NCBI GenBank assembly: GCA_963741615.1
Contig: CAVUIU010000029.1
Location: 1 to 64,000 of the forward strand
Origin: UBA9676 sp963741615
GTDB lineage: Bacteria > Actinomycetota > Actinomycetes > Streptosporangiales > Streptosporangiaceae
Reading direction: 5' to 3'
Length of the DNA: 64,000 nucleotides
Made by a program: the position numbers and the translations under genes. The notes beneath the pieces were generated by a model. That model did not search any database. It saw only the letters and a list, made by a program, of their open reading frames with translations, and was not told the origin of the DNA. Shown piece after piece: positions 1 to 9,208 of this stretch (position 1 is the first letter of the stretch; each line of letters starts with the position of its first letter).

Positions 1-166
1 CGAGTCGGCGATCTTGAGCATCTCTGTAGCGACCGGGCTCCACTTTGGCCCGGCGGACTGTGACCTGGCGTGACCGGGTGACGAAGCATACGGTGGGTTT
101 CCATTCAATCGCTGGGCCCGCCGCTGGCCCAGCCTCCCGGGTCTCGGCCCGTCCGGGAGGTGCCCG

Positions 167-1072
167 ATGACCACAGCCGCCCTCGTCCCCATCCAGCCAG
201 TCTTCACCGACTCCGAACGGCTCGCCCTCGCCGGGTTCCTGGCCGGGTACCGCGGTCTGACTCGCGAGGCCTACACGCTGGACCTGCGCCAGTTCACCAC
301 CTGGTGCCGTACCCGCTCCCTGGCCTTGTTCGCCGTCCGCCGGGCCGACATCGAGAGCTTTGCCCGGGAGCTGGAAGCCCGCGCCCGCGCCCGCGCCACC
401 GTCACCCGCCGGCTATCCACCATCGCCGGGTTCTACAAGTACGCCGTCGAGGAAGAGCTCCTGGATCACTCCCCGGCCGCGCATGTCCGCCGGCCGCGGC
501 TGGACTATGAGTCCCACGCTGTGGCTCTGGACCGCAACGAACTCGGCGCGCTGCTGGTTGCCGCCGGGCTCGGACCGCCGGGCGAGCATGCGCTGATCTC
601 GCTGCTCGCCCTGAACGGCCTTCGCGTGTCAGAGGCGACCGGCGCGGACATCGAGCACCTGGGCCTGGAACGCGGCCACCGGACGCTGACCATCACCCGT
701 AAGGGCGGCAAGGTGGTGACCATCCCGCTGGCACCGCGCACCGCCCGGGCGATCGACCTGGCCATCGGCGAGCGCACCGGCGGTCCCGTGTTCCTGGCCA
801 GGGACGGCCGGCGGCTGGACCGGCACGGCGCCGGGCGGATCGTCCGTAAGACCGCCCGCCGCGCCGGGATCACCAAGCCACTCACGCCCCACACGCTGCG
901 GCACGCGTTCATTACCGCCGCGCTGGATGCCGGGGTGCCGCTGCGGGACGTGCAGGAAGCCGCCTCCCATGCGGACCCGAGGATCACGATGCGATACGAC
1001 CGGGCCCGTGGCAGCCTGGACCGGTACGCCACCTATATTGTGGCCGCCTACGTCGCAGGCTCTGCTCGGTAG
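167..1072 (+). CDS. Tyrosine recombinase (phage-type integrase)
   Basis: The 301-residue protein has a SAM-like core-binding N-terminal domain (about residues 15-105) and a catalytic domain (about 120-290). The full tyrosine-recombinase set is visible: R153 in LNGLRVSEA, K179 in TRKGG, H242-x-x-R245 in PHTLRHAF, H268 in ASHAD and the nucleophile Y277 in MRYDR. It should cut and rejoin DNA through a 3'-phosphotyrosine link. The ATG follows a GGGAGGTGCCCG ribosome site. It ends convergent with the methyltransferase gene, overlapping it by about 25 bases. It resembles stand-alone integrases of actinobacterial mobile DNA more than XerC/XerD. No att repeat was identified beside it. Confidence 0.9.
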   Translation: MTTAALVPIQPVFTDSERLALAGFLAGYRGLTREAYTLDLRQFTTWCRTRSLALFAVRRADIESFARELEARARARATVTRRLSTIAGFYKYAVEEELLDHSPAAHVRRPRLDYESHAVALDRNELGALLVAAGLGPPGEHALISLLALNGLRVSEATGADIEHLGLERGHRTLTITRKGGKVVTIPLAPRTARAIDLAIGERTGGPVFLARDGRRLDRHGAGRIVRKTARRAGITKPLTPHTLRHAFITAALDAGVPLRDVQEAASHADPRITMRYDRARGSLDRYATYIVAAYVAGSAR

Positions 1073-2133
1073 CCTCCGCCAGCGGGCAGCAGTTCCGCCT
1101 GGCGGCCGCCACCGCCAGGCGGGCAGCTGCGATGCCCTCGGCGCCAGCAGCGGTAACACGCCGCAACCAAGCGCTGAGCGCGAGCCGCCGTTCTGCACGC
1201 TTTGCTGGTCATCCGCGTCGCACCCATGCTGGTTACAGAACGGGGTGATCTGCGCGCGGCCGCCAGGACGTCTGTTGGGAGCCTGACCGGCGCGCCTGGT
1301 GCTGATCTGGAGGGCCTGATCTTTGATCGCCTGGTTCGGCCTGCTGCCGGGCCGTCGGGCTCCACCTGGTTGTGGCGGCTGGCGCCGGCGACGACCAGGA
1401 GGTGCTCGTCAACCCAGGAGACCTTGGGGCTGGGCAGGCGGGCCAGGAAGGCCGCGGTCGCGGCGCGCAGCTCCTGCGGCGTGTAGAGGGAGAACGTCGA
1501 GTAGTGGCGTCCCTCGGCCTGGGCCTGGAGCCGCCCGGCCGTGCTCGAGCGCGGATGGCTGAAGGTTTGTGTTGCGACCACCGTGAGCCCGCCGGTCCGG
1601 CCGACGGCGTCCCGGAACGCGGTCTCGCTGTGCAGGCGCTGCTCGTGCTCGGTGAAGCCCGGGAAGTAGCGGCCCCAGATTGTTCGCGCGTTCTGCTGCG
1701 GGGTGCGGGTGTAGATGAACAGCTGGCCGCCGGGCGCCAGCACCCGGGCGGCGGCGGTCAGGAAGCGGCCGAGGTCGAAGTGGTGAACGCAGTTGAACGC
1801 GGTGACCAGGTCGAGGCTGGCAGTCCGCAACGGCAGCTCTTCGGCGGCTGCTAGCAGCGGCACCACCCCCAGGGCGTGGCCGTGGTTGCCGGCCTTGAGC
1901 TGTGCCAGCATGGCCGCCGAGACGTCGCTCGCGGCGAGCAGCGAGCCGTCCGGCAGCAGGGCGCGCAGCAGCCGCGTGTACCGTCCCGTCCCGCAGCCGA
2001 TATCCAGGCCGGTGACCGGGCGGTCAGGCAGGAGCTGGCGGATCTTGCGCACTGGCGCCTCGTCGGTGGTGCGCAGCGATTCGTAGACGGCGGCTACCCG
2101 GTCGAAATGCTCGCCCACGGTCACCTTCGGCAC
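1048..2133 (-). CDS. Class I SAM-dependent methyltransferase
   Basis: The N-terminal 250 residues form a Rossmann methyltransferase: glycine-rich SAM motif LDIGCGTG at residues 43-50, an acidic SAM contact region (AASDV) and a FNCVHHFD post-motif, as in ubiE/type 11 methyltransferases. The substrate cannot be inferred. The last hundred or so residues are Arg/Pro/Gly-rich, look nothing like the family and run into the end of the recombinase gene. The normal stop may have been lost, so the tail is probably non-functional read-through. The start is GTG; a second GTG three codons in has better spacing from the GGGAG ribosome site. Confidence 0.75.
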   Translation of the reverse strand: MPKVTVGEHFDRVAAVYESLRTTDEAPVRKIRQLLPDRPVTGLDIGCGTGRYTRLLRALLPDGSLLAASDVSAAMLAQLKAGNHGHALGVVPLLAAAEELPLRTASLDLVTAFNCVHHFDLGRFLTAAARVLAPGGQLFIYTRTPQQNARTIWGRYFPGFTEHEQRLHSETAFRDAVGRTGGLTVVATQTFSHPRSSTAGRLQAQAEGRHYSTFSLYTPQELRAATAAFLARLPSPKVSWVDEHLLVVAGASRHNQVEPDGPAAGRTRRSKIRPSRSAPGAPVRLPTDVLAAARRSPRSVTSMGATRMTSKACRTAARAQRLVAACYRCWRRGHRSCPPGGGGRQAELLPAGGGYRAEPAT

Positions 2134-2292
2134 CTCCCGCGCTGGGCCTGCTGGCGGCCATCATGTGCTCGCCTTGCTCAGTTCACACACTGTTCACCCG
2201 CACGACAAGACCGGGAGCCCTCATGGGTGCCGTGTGGCGTGCGTGTGGCGCAAGGCAAGGTCATTGCGGCGGGGCTGGCATCATCAGATGTG

Positions 2293-2462
2293 ATGAGCAA
2301 TTCACGTTCCCGCCGCTTCCCTGTGACCGTCACCTATCTTCCGGTCACGCGCTGCCAGATCTGCCATCGCACGGTCGCCTGCCGGCCCGGGAACCTCAGC
2401 GAGTCTTGACCGGGCACTACCGCCGGGCCCATCCCGAAGCGCCCGGCCTCCGTTCCCGGTAG
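2293..2462 (+). pseudogene. Small zinc-finger-like protein, frameshifted
   Basis: From ATG 2293 the frame reads a short basic start, then C-x2-C (RCQICHR) and GNLSE before a premature stop at 2409. One base back, the adjacent frame continues seamlessly with VLTGHYRRAHPE, giving H-x4-H, and stops at 2462. Together they form a C2-H2-like small protein of about 57 residues. This suggests a single-base deletion near 2401-2404 has split the gene. A programmed -1 shift is possible but there is no obvious slippery heptamer. The ribosome site is weak. Confidence 0.45.
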
Positions 2463-2478
2463 CCGGCCGCGGAGACCC

Positions 2479-2679
2479 TCAGCGCTGCTGAATCCTATTT
2501 TCGGGCGGGACAGGTCCCGCCAGCCGGACACGTCCCGGGGCACCACCGGGGAGCCGATCGTGGCCGTAGGTGGCGGTGAGGTACCCGGCGTAGCGCTCCA
2601 GGCGGCGCACTACCCGGGCGGTGACCGCTTCCGAACGAACCCCCGCCAGGGCCAGGTCCCCCGGTAGCTGGCGGCCCAC
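2479..2679 (-). CDS. Short open frame, hypothetical
   Basis: A 66-codon GTG-initiated frame downstream of clpC on the same strand. It reads RLERYAGYLTATYGHDRLPG in the middle, which looks protein-like, but no family is recognised and no good ribosome site is seen. It could be a fragment of an older gene or chance coding in GC-rich DNA. Confidence 0.2.
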   Translation of the reverse strand: MGRQLPGDLALAGVRSEAVTARVVRRLERYAGYLTATYGHDRLPGGAPGRVRLAGPVPPENRIQQR

Positions 2680-2724
2680 GCCGAAGTCGTGTCGGTGACC
2701 GCAGAACGCCCCAGGAGGGGCTGC

Positions 2725-5286
2725 TTAACCGCTGCCCGGGTGGTGTTGCTCGCCGTTGGCCAGGTGCCCGCCGGTCCGGCCGGCGGCCGCCTCGCTGCCG
2801 ATCTCGGCGGGCGGCGTGTCGGGCACCACGCCGGGCTTGGGCACGCCCTTGAACGTGAACTGCGCTTCCGGCCCGGTGCCCTCCACATCGACCATGACGA
2901 TCTGGCCCGCCTTCAGCTCACCGAACAGGATCTTCTCCGACAGGTTGTCCTCGATCTCCCGCTGGATCGCGCGGCGCAGCGGCCGCGCGCCGAGCACCGG
3001 GTCATAACCCCGTTCGGCGAGCAGCGTCTTGGCCGCGGGCAGCAACTCCAGGCCCATGCCGCGGTCCTTCAGCCGCTCATCCACCTTGGCGATCATCAGG
3101 TCCACAATGGTGACGATCTCCTCCTGGCTGAGCTTGTGGAACACGATCGTGTCATCGACCCGGTTCAGGAACTCGGGCCGGAAGTGCTGCTTCAGCTCCT
3201 CGGTCACCTTGGACTTCATCCGGTCATACGAGCCCTTGGACTCATGCGCCGGACCGAAACCAATGGAGACCCCCTTGGAGATGTCCCGGGTGCCCAGGTT
3301 GGTGGTCATGATGATCACCGTGTTCTTAAAGTCGACCACGCTGCCGTGGGCGTCGGTGAGGCGCCCGTCCTCCAGGATCTGCAGCAGCGAGTTGAAGATA
3401 TCCGGGTGGGCCTTCTCGATCTCGTCGAACAAGACCACGGAGAACGGCTTGCGGCGGACCTTCTCGGTCAGCTGGCCGCCTTCCTCGTACCCGACGTAGC
3501 CGGGTGGTGAGCCGAACAGCCGCGACACCGTGTGCTTTTCCATGTACTCGCTCATGTCCAGCTGGATCAGCGAGTCCTCATCGCCGAACAGGAAGTCCGC
3601 GAGCGTCTTGGACAGCTCCGTCTTGCCGACCCCGGACGGGCCGGCGAAGATGAACGACCCGCCGGGCCGCTTGGGGTCCTTCAGCCCGGCCCGGGTGCGC
3701 CTGATGGCCTGCGAGAGCGACGTGATGGCCACGTTCTGCCCGATCACCCGCTTGTGAAGCTCGTCCTCCATGCGCAGCAGCCGCTGCGACTCCTCCTCGG
3801 TGAGCTTGAACACCGGGATGCCGGTGGCGATGGCCAGCACCTCCGCGATCAGTTCCTCGTTGACCTCGGCGACGGCGTCCATGTCGCCGGCCTTCCACTC
3901 CTTCTCCCGCGCGTCCTTCTTGGCGATCAGCTGCTTCTCGGTATCGCGCAGCGCGGCGGCCGTCTCGAAGTCCTGGGAGTCGATGGCCGACTCCTTCTCC
4001 CGCCGCACCTGCGCGATCTTCTCCTCGAACTCGCGCAGCTCCGGCGGCGCGGTCATCCGGCGGATCCGCAGGCGCGCCCCGGCCTCATCGATCAGGTCGA
4101 TCGCCTTATCCGGCAGGAACCGGTCGCTGACGTAGCGGTCCGCCAGCCGCGCGGCGGCGACAATGGCATCGTCGGTGATCGACACGCGGTGATGCGCCTC
4201 ATAGCGGTCCCGCAGGCCCTTGAGGATCTCGATCGTGTGCGCGATCGTCGGCTCCGCCACCCGGACCGGCTGGAACCGGCGCTCCAGCGCCGCGTCCTTC
4301 TCCAGGTGCTTGCGGTACTCATCCAGCGTCGTCGCGCCGATCGTCTGCAGCTCACCCCGGGCCAGCATCGGCTTCAGGATCGACGCGGCGTCGATCGCGC
4401 CCTCCGCCGCGCCCGCGCCCACCAGGGTGTGCAGCTCATCGATGAACAAGATGATGTCCCCGCGGGTCCGGATCTCCTTAAGGACCTTCTTCAGCCGCTC
4501 CTCGAAATCACCCCGGTACCTCGAGCCAGCGACCAGCGCGCCCAGGTCCAGCGTGTACAGCTGCTTGCCCTTCAAGATCTCCGGCACCTCGCCCGAGACG
4601 ATCTTCTGCGCCAGCCCCTCCACCACCGCGGTCTTCCCCACGCCGGGCTCACCGACCAGCACCGGGTTGTTCTTGGTACGCCGGCACAGCACCTGCATCA
4701 CCCGCTCGATTTCCTTCTCCCGGCCGATCACCGGATCAAGCCTGCCCTCCCGCGCACCCGCGGACAGGTTCCGGCCGAACTGGTCAAGCACCAGCGAGGC
4801 GGAGCCCGCAGCCTCAGGCGGCGGGCCCGCGGCGGCCGGCTCCTTGCCCTGATAGCCGGCCAGCAGCTGGTCCACCTGCAGGCGGACCCGGTTCAGGTCC
4901 GCGCCCAGCTTCACCAGCACCTGCGCGGCGACACCCTCACCCTCGCGGATCAGGCCCAGCAGGATGTGCTCGGTGCCGATGTAGTTGTGGCCCAGCTGCA
5001 GCGCCTCCCGCAGCGACAGCTCGAGCACCTTCTTGGCACGCGGAGTGAACGGGATATGCCCGGACGGGGCCTGCCGGCCCCGGCCGATGATCTCCTCCAC
5101 CTGCTGGCGCACGGCCTCCTGGCTGATACCCAGCGACTCCAGCGCCTTGGCCGCGACACCCTCACCCTCGTGGATCAGGCCCAGCAGGATGTGCTCGGTA
5201 CCGATGTAGTCGTGGTTCAACATCCTGGCCTCTTCCTGAGCCAGGACCACAACCCGCCGCGCCCGGTCGGTAAACCTCTCGAACAT
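2725..5286 (-). CDS. clpC: ATP-dependent Clp protease ATP-binding subunit ClpC
   Basis: An 853-residue Hsp100 unfoldase that feeds substrates to ClpP in the cytoplasm. Order of domains: two Clp_N repeats (about 1-145, each with YIGTEHILLGL), AAA-1 with Walker A GEPGVGKT (212-219) and Walker B FIDE (281-284), a middle coiled coil with a UVR motif (about 415-460), AAA-2 with Walker A GPSGVGKT (549-556) and Walker B LFDE (619-622), and the ClpP-docking loop IGF (675-677). Length and both ATPase sites are complete. The C-terminal 40 residues are variable. The upstream 500 bases hold a tandem 18-base repeat. Chromosomal ClpC is usually single-copy, so whether this is the core gene or an accessory paralogue needs the rest of the genome. 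Confidence 0.95.
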   Translation of the reverse strand: MFERFTDRARRVVVLAQEEARMLNHDYIGTEHILLGLIHEGEGVAAKALESLGISQEAVRQQVEEIIGRGRQAPSGHIPFTPRAKKVLELSLREALQLGHNYIGTEHILLGLIREGEGVAAQVLVKLGADLNRVRLQVDQLLAGYQGKEPAAAGPPPEAAGSASLVLDQFGRNLSAGAREGRLDPVIGREKEIERVMQVLCRRTKNNPVLVGEPGVGKTAVVEGLAQKIVSGEVPEILKGKQLYTLDLGALVAGSRYRGDFEERLKKVLKEIRTRGDIILFIDELHTLVGAGAAEGAIDAASILKPMLARGELQTIGATTLDEYRKHLEKDAALERRFQPVRVAEPTIAHTIEILKGLRDRYEAHHRVSITDDAIVAAARLADRYVSDRFLPDKAIDLIDEAGARLRIRRMTAPPELREFEEKIAQVRREKESAIDSQDFETAAALRDTEKQLIAKKDAREKEWKAGDMDAVAEVNEELIAEVLAIATGIPVFKLTEEESQRLLRMEDELHKRVIGQNVAITSLSQAIRRTRAGLKDPKRPGGSFIFAGPSGVGKTELSKTLADFLFGDEDSLIQLDMSEYMEKHTVSRLFGSPPGYVGYEEGGQLTEKVRRKPFSVVLFDEIEKAHPDIFNSLLQILEDGRLTDAHGSVVDFKNTVIIMTTNLGTRDISKGVSIGFGPAHESKGSYDRMKSKVTEELKQHFRPEFLNRVDDTIVFHKLSQEEIVTIVDLMIAKVDERLKDRGMGLELLPAAKTLLAERGYDPVLGARPLRRAIQREIEDNLSEKILFGELKAGQIVMVDVEGTGPEAQFTFKGVPKPGVVPDTPPAEIGSEAAAGRTGGHLANGEQHHPGSG

Positions 5287-5814
5287 CTCGCGGCCCCCTC
5301 ACCGAGCGGCCGGGGAGGCAACCGGAAATCTCGCTCGTCCCTTCCGCATGCTAGCCCGCGCGCCAGGCGACGTTACCCGTGCGAATGCCGCACAACCAAA
5401 AACGTTCCCCGCCGCCACGACGTTCACCCCATCCAGCCTGGCGCAACGGGGCAGTGTGCCCAGCTACGCCCGCAGCGAACGCGCGTGGCGGACCAGCGAA
5501 CGCGCGTGGCGTCCAGCGCGCAGATCAGCGCGCCGCGGGGATGCGATGCGCCGCTGGCCAGCTGACTGAACGCCAGGCTGACTGCGCTGCTGACCCCGCG
5601 CACATCTGGTCAACGCGGCCGGCGTCGATGGCGGGCCTTCCGGCCAGGACCAGGTCGGTGCGCAGAGCCAGCCGGTCCCAGATTCCCCAGCGTTCACGCA
5701 AAGACCGGCCCCATCACGGGGTCGACGTTGTGCGGATCGAACCGTGGCCACCACCGGCCGTCCCGTCCGGCATAGCCGCCCGCGCAGGCGCGCCCCGAGG
5801 GCCAGTGCGCGGTC
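5287..5814. other. Intergenic region upstream of clpC
   Basis: No convincing gene. It should contain the clpC promoter (reading leftward). An 18-base sequence starting CAGCGAACGCG occurs twice in direct orientation at 5473-5490 and 5494-5511. The open frames here are short and compositionally unlike genes. Confidence 0.5.
5473..5511. repeat. Tandem 18-base direct repeat upstream of clpC
   Basis: Two perfect copies at 5473-5490 and 5494-5511, period 21 bases, starting CAGCGAACG and ending GTGGCG. Read on the clpC strand each contains GTTCGCTG, which resembles one half of the ClgR operator described for actinobacterial clp genes. The repeat sits about 190-225 bases before the clpC start, so a regulatory role is inference only. 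Confidence 0.5.
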
Positions 5815-7117
5815 CCGGGACTGTAAATTCAACGGTGTAACTCCCGAGACGGAGGAGACACCAGTGACGGACGTGACGACCAGCCATGACGAGGACGGAG
5901 CGGAGCTCTCGGCCGCCGATGAGCAGCTGCTGCGGGAGCTTACCGAGCGGGCCCGCACCGGCGGGCTGAAGATGACCGGCGAGGGCGGGCTGCTGGGCAA
6001 GCTGACCAAGATGGTGGTCGAGGGCGCCCTGGAGGGCGAGCTGGATGACCACCTGGGCTACGGCAAGCACGACCCGGAGGGCCGCAACGGCAGCAATTCC
6101 CGCAATGGCCGCCGCGCCAAGACCGTGCTCACCGAGACGGGCCCGGTGGAGATTTCGGTGCCGCGGGACCGTGATTCCAGCTTCGAGCCGAGAATCGTCG
6201 CCAAAAGGCAGCGGCGGCTGACCGGGGTCAACGAGATGGTGATTTCCCTGTCCGCGAAAGGGCTGACCCATGGGGAGATCTGCGCGCATCTGGCCGAGGT
6301 CTACGGCGCAGACGTCTCGAAGCAGACGATCACGGCCATAACCGACCGGGTCATGGAAGGCCTGGCGGACTGGCAGAACCGGCCGCTCGATCCGGTCTAC
6401 GCGGTGCTTTTCATCGACGCCATTAATGTGAAGATCCGGGAGGGCCAGGTCGCCAACCGGCCTATCTACCTGGCGCTGGGCGTCACCGTGGACGGGGAGC
6501 GTGACGTGCTGGGACTGTGGGCCGGCGAGCACGGGGACGGGGAAGGCGCGAAGTTCTGGCTGCGGGTCTTGTCGGAAATCAAGAACCGCGGTGTGCGGGA
6601 CGTGTGCATGCTGGTCTGCGACGGGCTGAAAGGCCTGCCTGATGCGGTGAGCACCGTGTGGGAGAAGACAATCGTGCAAACCTGCATTGTTCATCTTTTG
6701 CGGAATTCGTTCAAGTACGCCTCCAAGCGTGACGGGGGGCAGATCGCGAAAGACCTCAAGCCCGTCTACACCGCGGCGTCCGAGGCGGAAGCGCTTGACC
6801 GGTTCGCCGAATTCTCCAGCAAGTGGGAGAAACGGTACCCGGCCATCATACGGCTGTGGGAGAACGCGTGGGCGGAATTCGTGCCGTTCCTGGCCTTCGA
6901 CCGGGAAATAAGGACCGTCATCTGCACCACAAATGCGATCGAATCAATCAACGCCCGGCTGCGGCGCGCAGTGAACGCCCGCGGTCATTTCCCCACCGAG
7001 CAGGCCGCCCTGAAGTGCCTGTACCTGGCGATTATGAGCCTGGACCCGGCCGGGAAGGGCCGCCAGCGGTGGACCAACCGGTGGAAGGCCGCCCTCAACG
7101 CCTTCGACATCACCTAA
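5815..7117 (+). mobile_element. IS256-family element, right end undefined
   Basis: The transposase gene plus a candidate left terminus around 5819-5835 (CTGTAAATTCAACGG). No inverted copy of that sequence was seen by eye between 7118 and 7600, where an IS110-type element takes over. The right boundary is therefore not set. Confidence 0.6.
5864..7117 (+). CDS. IS256-family (mutator-type) transposase
   Basis: A 417-residue DDE transposase starting at GTG 5864, seven bases after GGAGGAG. It shows the IS256 hallmarks: an N-terminal EGALEGELDDHLGYGKH segment, first Asp in LFIDAINVK, second Asp in VCDGLKGL, the C/H-containing TCIVHLLRNS segment and final Glu in CTTNAIESINARLRR. Length is typical and the gene is intact. 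Its left end probably lies at about 5819 (CTGTAAATTCAACGG). A matching right inverted repeat was not found in the following bases, so the element may be truncated on the right. Confidence 0.93.
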   Translation: MTDVTTSHDEDGAELSAADEQLLRELTERARTGGLKMTGEGGLLGKLTKMVVEGALEGELDDHLGYGKHDPEGRNGSNSRNGRRAKTVLTETGPVEISVPRDRDSSFEPRIVAKRQRRLTGVNEMVISLSAKGLTHGEICAHLAEVYGADVSKQTITAITDRVMEGLADWQNRPLDPVYAVLFIDAINVKIREGQVANRPIYLALGVTVDGERDVLGLWAGEHGDGEGAKFWLRVLSEIKNRGVRDVCMLVCDGLKGLPDAVSTVWEKTIVQTCIVHLLRNSFKYASKRDGGQIAKDLKPVYTAASEAEALDRFAEFSSKWEKRYPAIIRLWENAWAEFVPFLAFDREIRTVICTTNAIESINARLRRAVNARGHFPTEQAALKCLYLAIMSLDPAGKGRQRWTNRWKAALNAFDIT

Positions 7118-7612
7118 TGGGCACATGGCAGATCTCCGCTTTTGTTTCCCGAGGCTGGAGCCTTTGTTCGAGGCCGCGGGATCTGCCTGCCGGCCGATGC
7201 CGATAGCGATCTGGGCGCCTGACGCCTTGACCAAGGCTGGCGGGGCCGGGCTGGCGCGGTCGGCGCCGGGTGACCCGTTGACATCACCGGGGCGAGACCT
7301 CTCGTCGAAGATCCGGGTTCCGGTGCCGGCCGCACCCTTGCCTGGCTGGCGGGCGACACGCCGGGCCGGGTGCTGGGAGCGCGTCGTTCGTGCCGGTATG
7401 GGTGGTCGTGGCCTGAGCCACCCGCAGGAGCTACCCCTCATCAGCGCCGGGAGCCACCGAGCCCTGGCCAGGACCGGGGCCTGCGGGCAGCCGGGGTCAC
7501 GAACGGCCAATCGGATGGCGGTGCCCTTGAGCCCTTCCATTAGGGAGCGCGCGTGCCCTGCACGGCCCTGGCCAGCCCGGACAGCGGCTGGATACGGACG
7601 AGGAGGAGCTAG
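7118..7612. other. Non-coding stretch before the IS110 transposase
   Basis: No gene is supported. The right half should be the left non-coding end of the IS110-family element. In IS110-group elements this position encodes the bridge RNA that specifies target and donor DNA. Short stem candidates are present, for example GGGTGG / CCACCC around 7400-7424. Exact element end and RNA limits cannot be set by eye. Confidence 0.35.
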
Positions 7613-7648
7613 TTGGACGCATTCTGCGGGATCGACTGGGCGGAAGAC
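7613..7648 (+). CDS. IS110-family transposase, exon 1
   Basis: Twelve codons from TTG 7613, with GAGGAGG seven bases upstream. They encode the start of the RuvC-like DEDD fold up to GIDWAED, which holds the first catalytic Asp. The frame is broken exactly here by GTGCGAC, the 5' consensus of a group II intron, and continues in exon 2 at 12128. The exon is too short to be found by ordinary gene callers. Confidence 0.8.
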
Positions 7649-8326
7649 GTGCGACACGAGGTTGCATGTTGCGAGTGAGTGCGCGGATTGGAGGGCCGAC
7701 GATGTCGGTGGCGTAGCTCCTGGCCAGTGTTCAAGGCCAGTCCCCGCCCTGACGTGCGTCGCGGGTAACTGCGGGGTGCGGAGCTCAGGGAAGAAGCCGA
7801 AGCGCGTCCCGTTCCATCCGGGTGCGCAGGCGAGGGGAAGGCCGGACGGGCGAACGTGAGTGAACCCCCGCTGATGCCTCGTTACCCAGAGCCTCGGGAG
7901 ATGGGATGGAGACCGGGGTGCAGGGCCTGGCCGTGGAGGAACGGCAAGCGGCGGCCGGAGAATTTTCGTCGGTCGTGTGAACACCGCTGGCCTCGGGGTC
8001 GAGGGGGCGCCCACCCCGGTCGCAGCTCGCGCATGCGGAACGTGAGAACCCCGTCAGGGTCCGGGATGCCGTCTGGCGTCGCCGGTAAGCCGGAGGTAAC
8101 GAAGGCCCAATCCCCTGGCGGGAACAGGATGCTCAAGAAGCGAACGCCGGTGCGCCGTAAGGCGACGGGAAACCGGGACAAGTTGGCCGGCCCCTCCGCT
8201 GGCTGTCCCGTATAACCGGCCGGATACCGGGCTGCTGCCCGGACCCGAAAGGGTGCTGACGTGGGCAGGTGAGCCTTTGAAGGAATGCGGTTTGACCCGC
8301 CGGAACCGAAGGGCAAGTTGGACGCC

Positions 8327-9208
8327 ATGCTGACGGACACGAGGGTGGACGCGGTGACGGTGAACGGACCGGAGGACGTGCTCCCCGCGTGGGACGCCAT
8401 CGATTGGCGGACCTGCGAGGAGGAAGTACGGCGGCTGCGGCAGCGGATCTTCAAGGCGGCGCAGGAGCAGGACTGGCCCAGGGTCAGGAACCTGCAGAAG
8501 CTGATGCTGCGGAGCCGGTCCAGCACGCTGGTCAGCGTGCGGCAGGTGACGCAGCGCAACGCTGGGCGCAGGACCGCGGGGATCGACGGGGAGGTCGCTT
8601 TGACCTCCAAGGCGCGGGGCGAGGTGGCGGTGCGGGTGCACTGGTCTGTCTCGTCCTGGAAGCCCGTCGCGGTCAGGCGCGTGTATATCCCGAAGGCATC
8701 AAACCCTGCAAAATCGAGGCCGCTCGGAATTCCGGTGATCATGGACCGATGCCACCAGGCTCGGGTCCGTAACGCGCTGGAACCCGAGTGGGAGGCCCGG
8801 TTCGAACCTCGTTCTTATGGGTTCCGGCCGGGCCGGGGCTGCCATGACACGATCGAGGCGATCTACGCCGTCTGCAAGGGGCCTCGCTCCAAGCGGGTGT
8901 GGATTCTTGACGCCGACTTGGCGGCGGCGTTCGACAAGATCGATCACTCCCGGCTCCTCCAGGCGCTCGGGTCGTTCCCCGCCAGGGGCATGATCGAGGG
9001 CTGGCTGAAGGCCGGGGTGTTCGAAGCGGGCAAGGGGTTCGCGCCAACCGGGGAGGGAACTCCCCAGGGCGGCGTGATCTCTCCGTGCCTACTGAACGTC
9101 GCCTTGCACGGGCTGGAGGGAGCTGCTGGAGTCCGCTACCGCACCACCGGCATTCATGCCGGTGAAACGGAGCAGGACTCCCCGGTCCTGATCAGATACG
9201 CCGACGAC
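8327..9208 (+). CDS. ltrA: Outer intron RT/maturase, 5' part up to YADD
   Basis: The N-terminal 294 residues of a group II intron-encoded protein. Reverse-transcriptase blocks are clear: SRPLGIPVIMDR (RT-2), SYGFRPGRGCHDTI (RT-2a/3), DADLAAAFDKIDH (RT-3, first catalytic Asp), GTPQGGVISPCLLN (RT-4) and RYADD (RT-5), where the frame is interrupted. ATG 8327 was chosen; an upstream ATG at 8285 is also in frame. The remaining RT, maturase and HNH domains lie at 11143-12054, beyond the inserted inner intron. Unspliced, this half cannot be active. Confidence 0.85.

Noticed and set aside
5473..5511. Possible CRISPR-like array
   Set aside because: Only two repeat units with a 3-base gap; no spacers or cas genes.
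3532..5565. Very long rightward open frame opposite clpC
   Set aside because: It is the antisense of clpC; the protein is full of Leu/Arg/Gln from reversed codons, with no family pattern or ribosome site.
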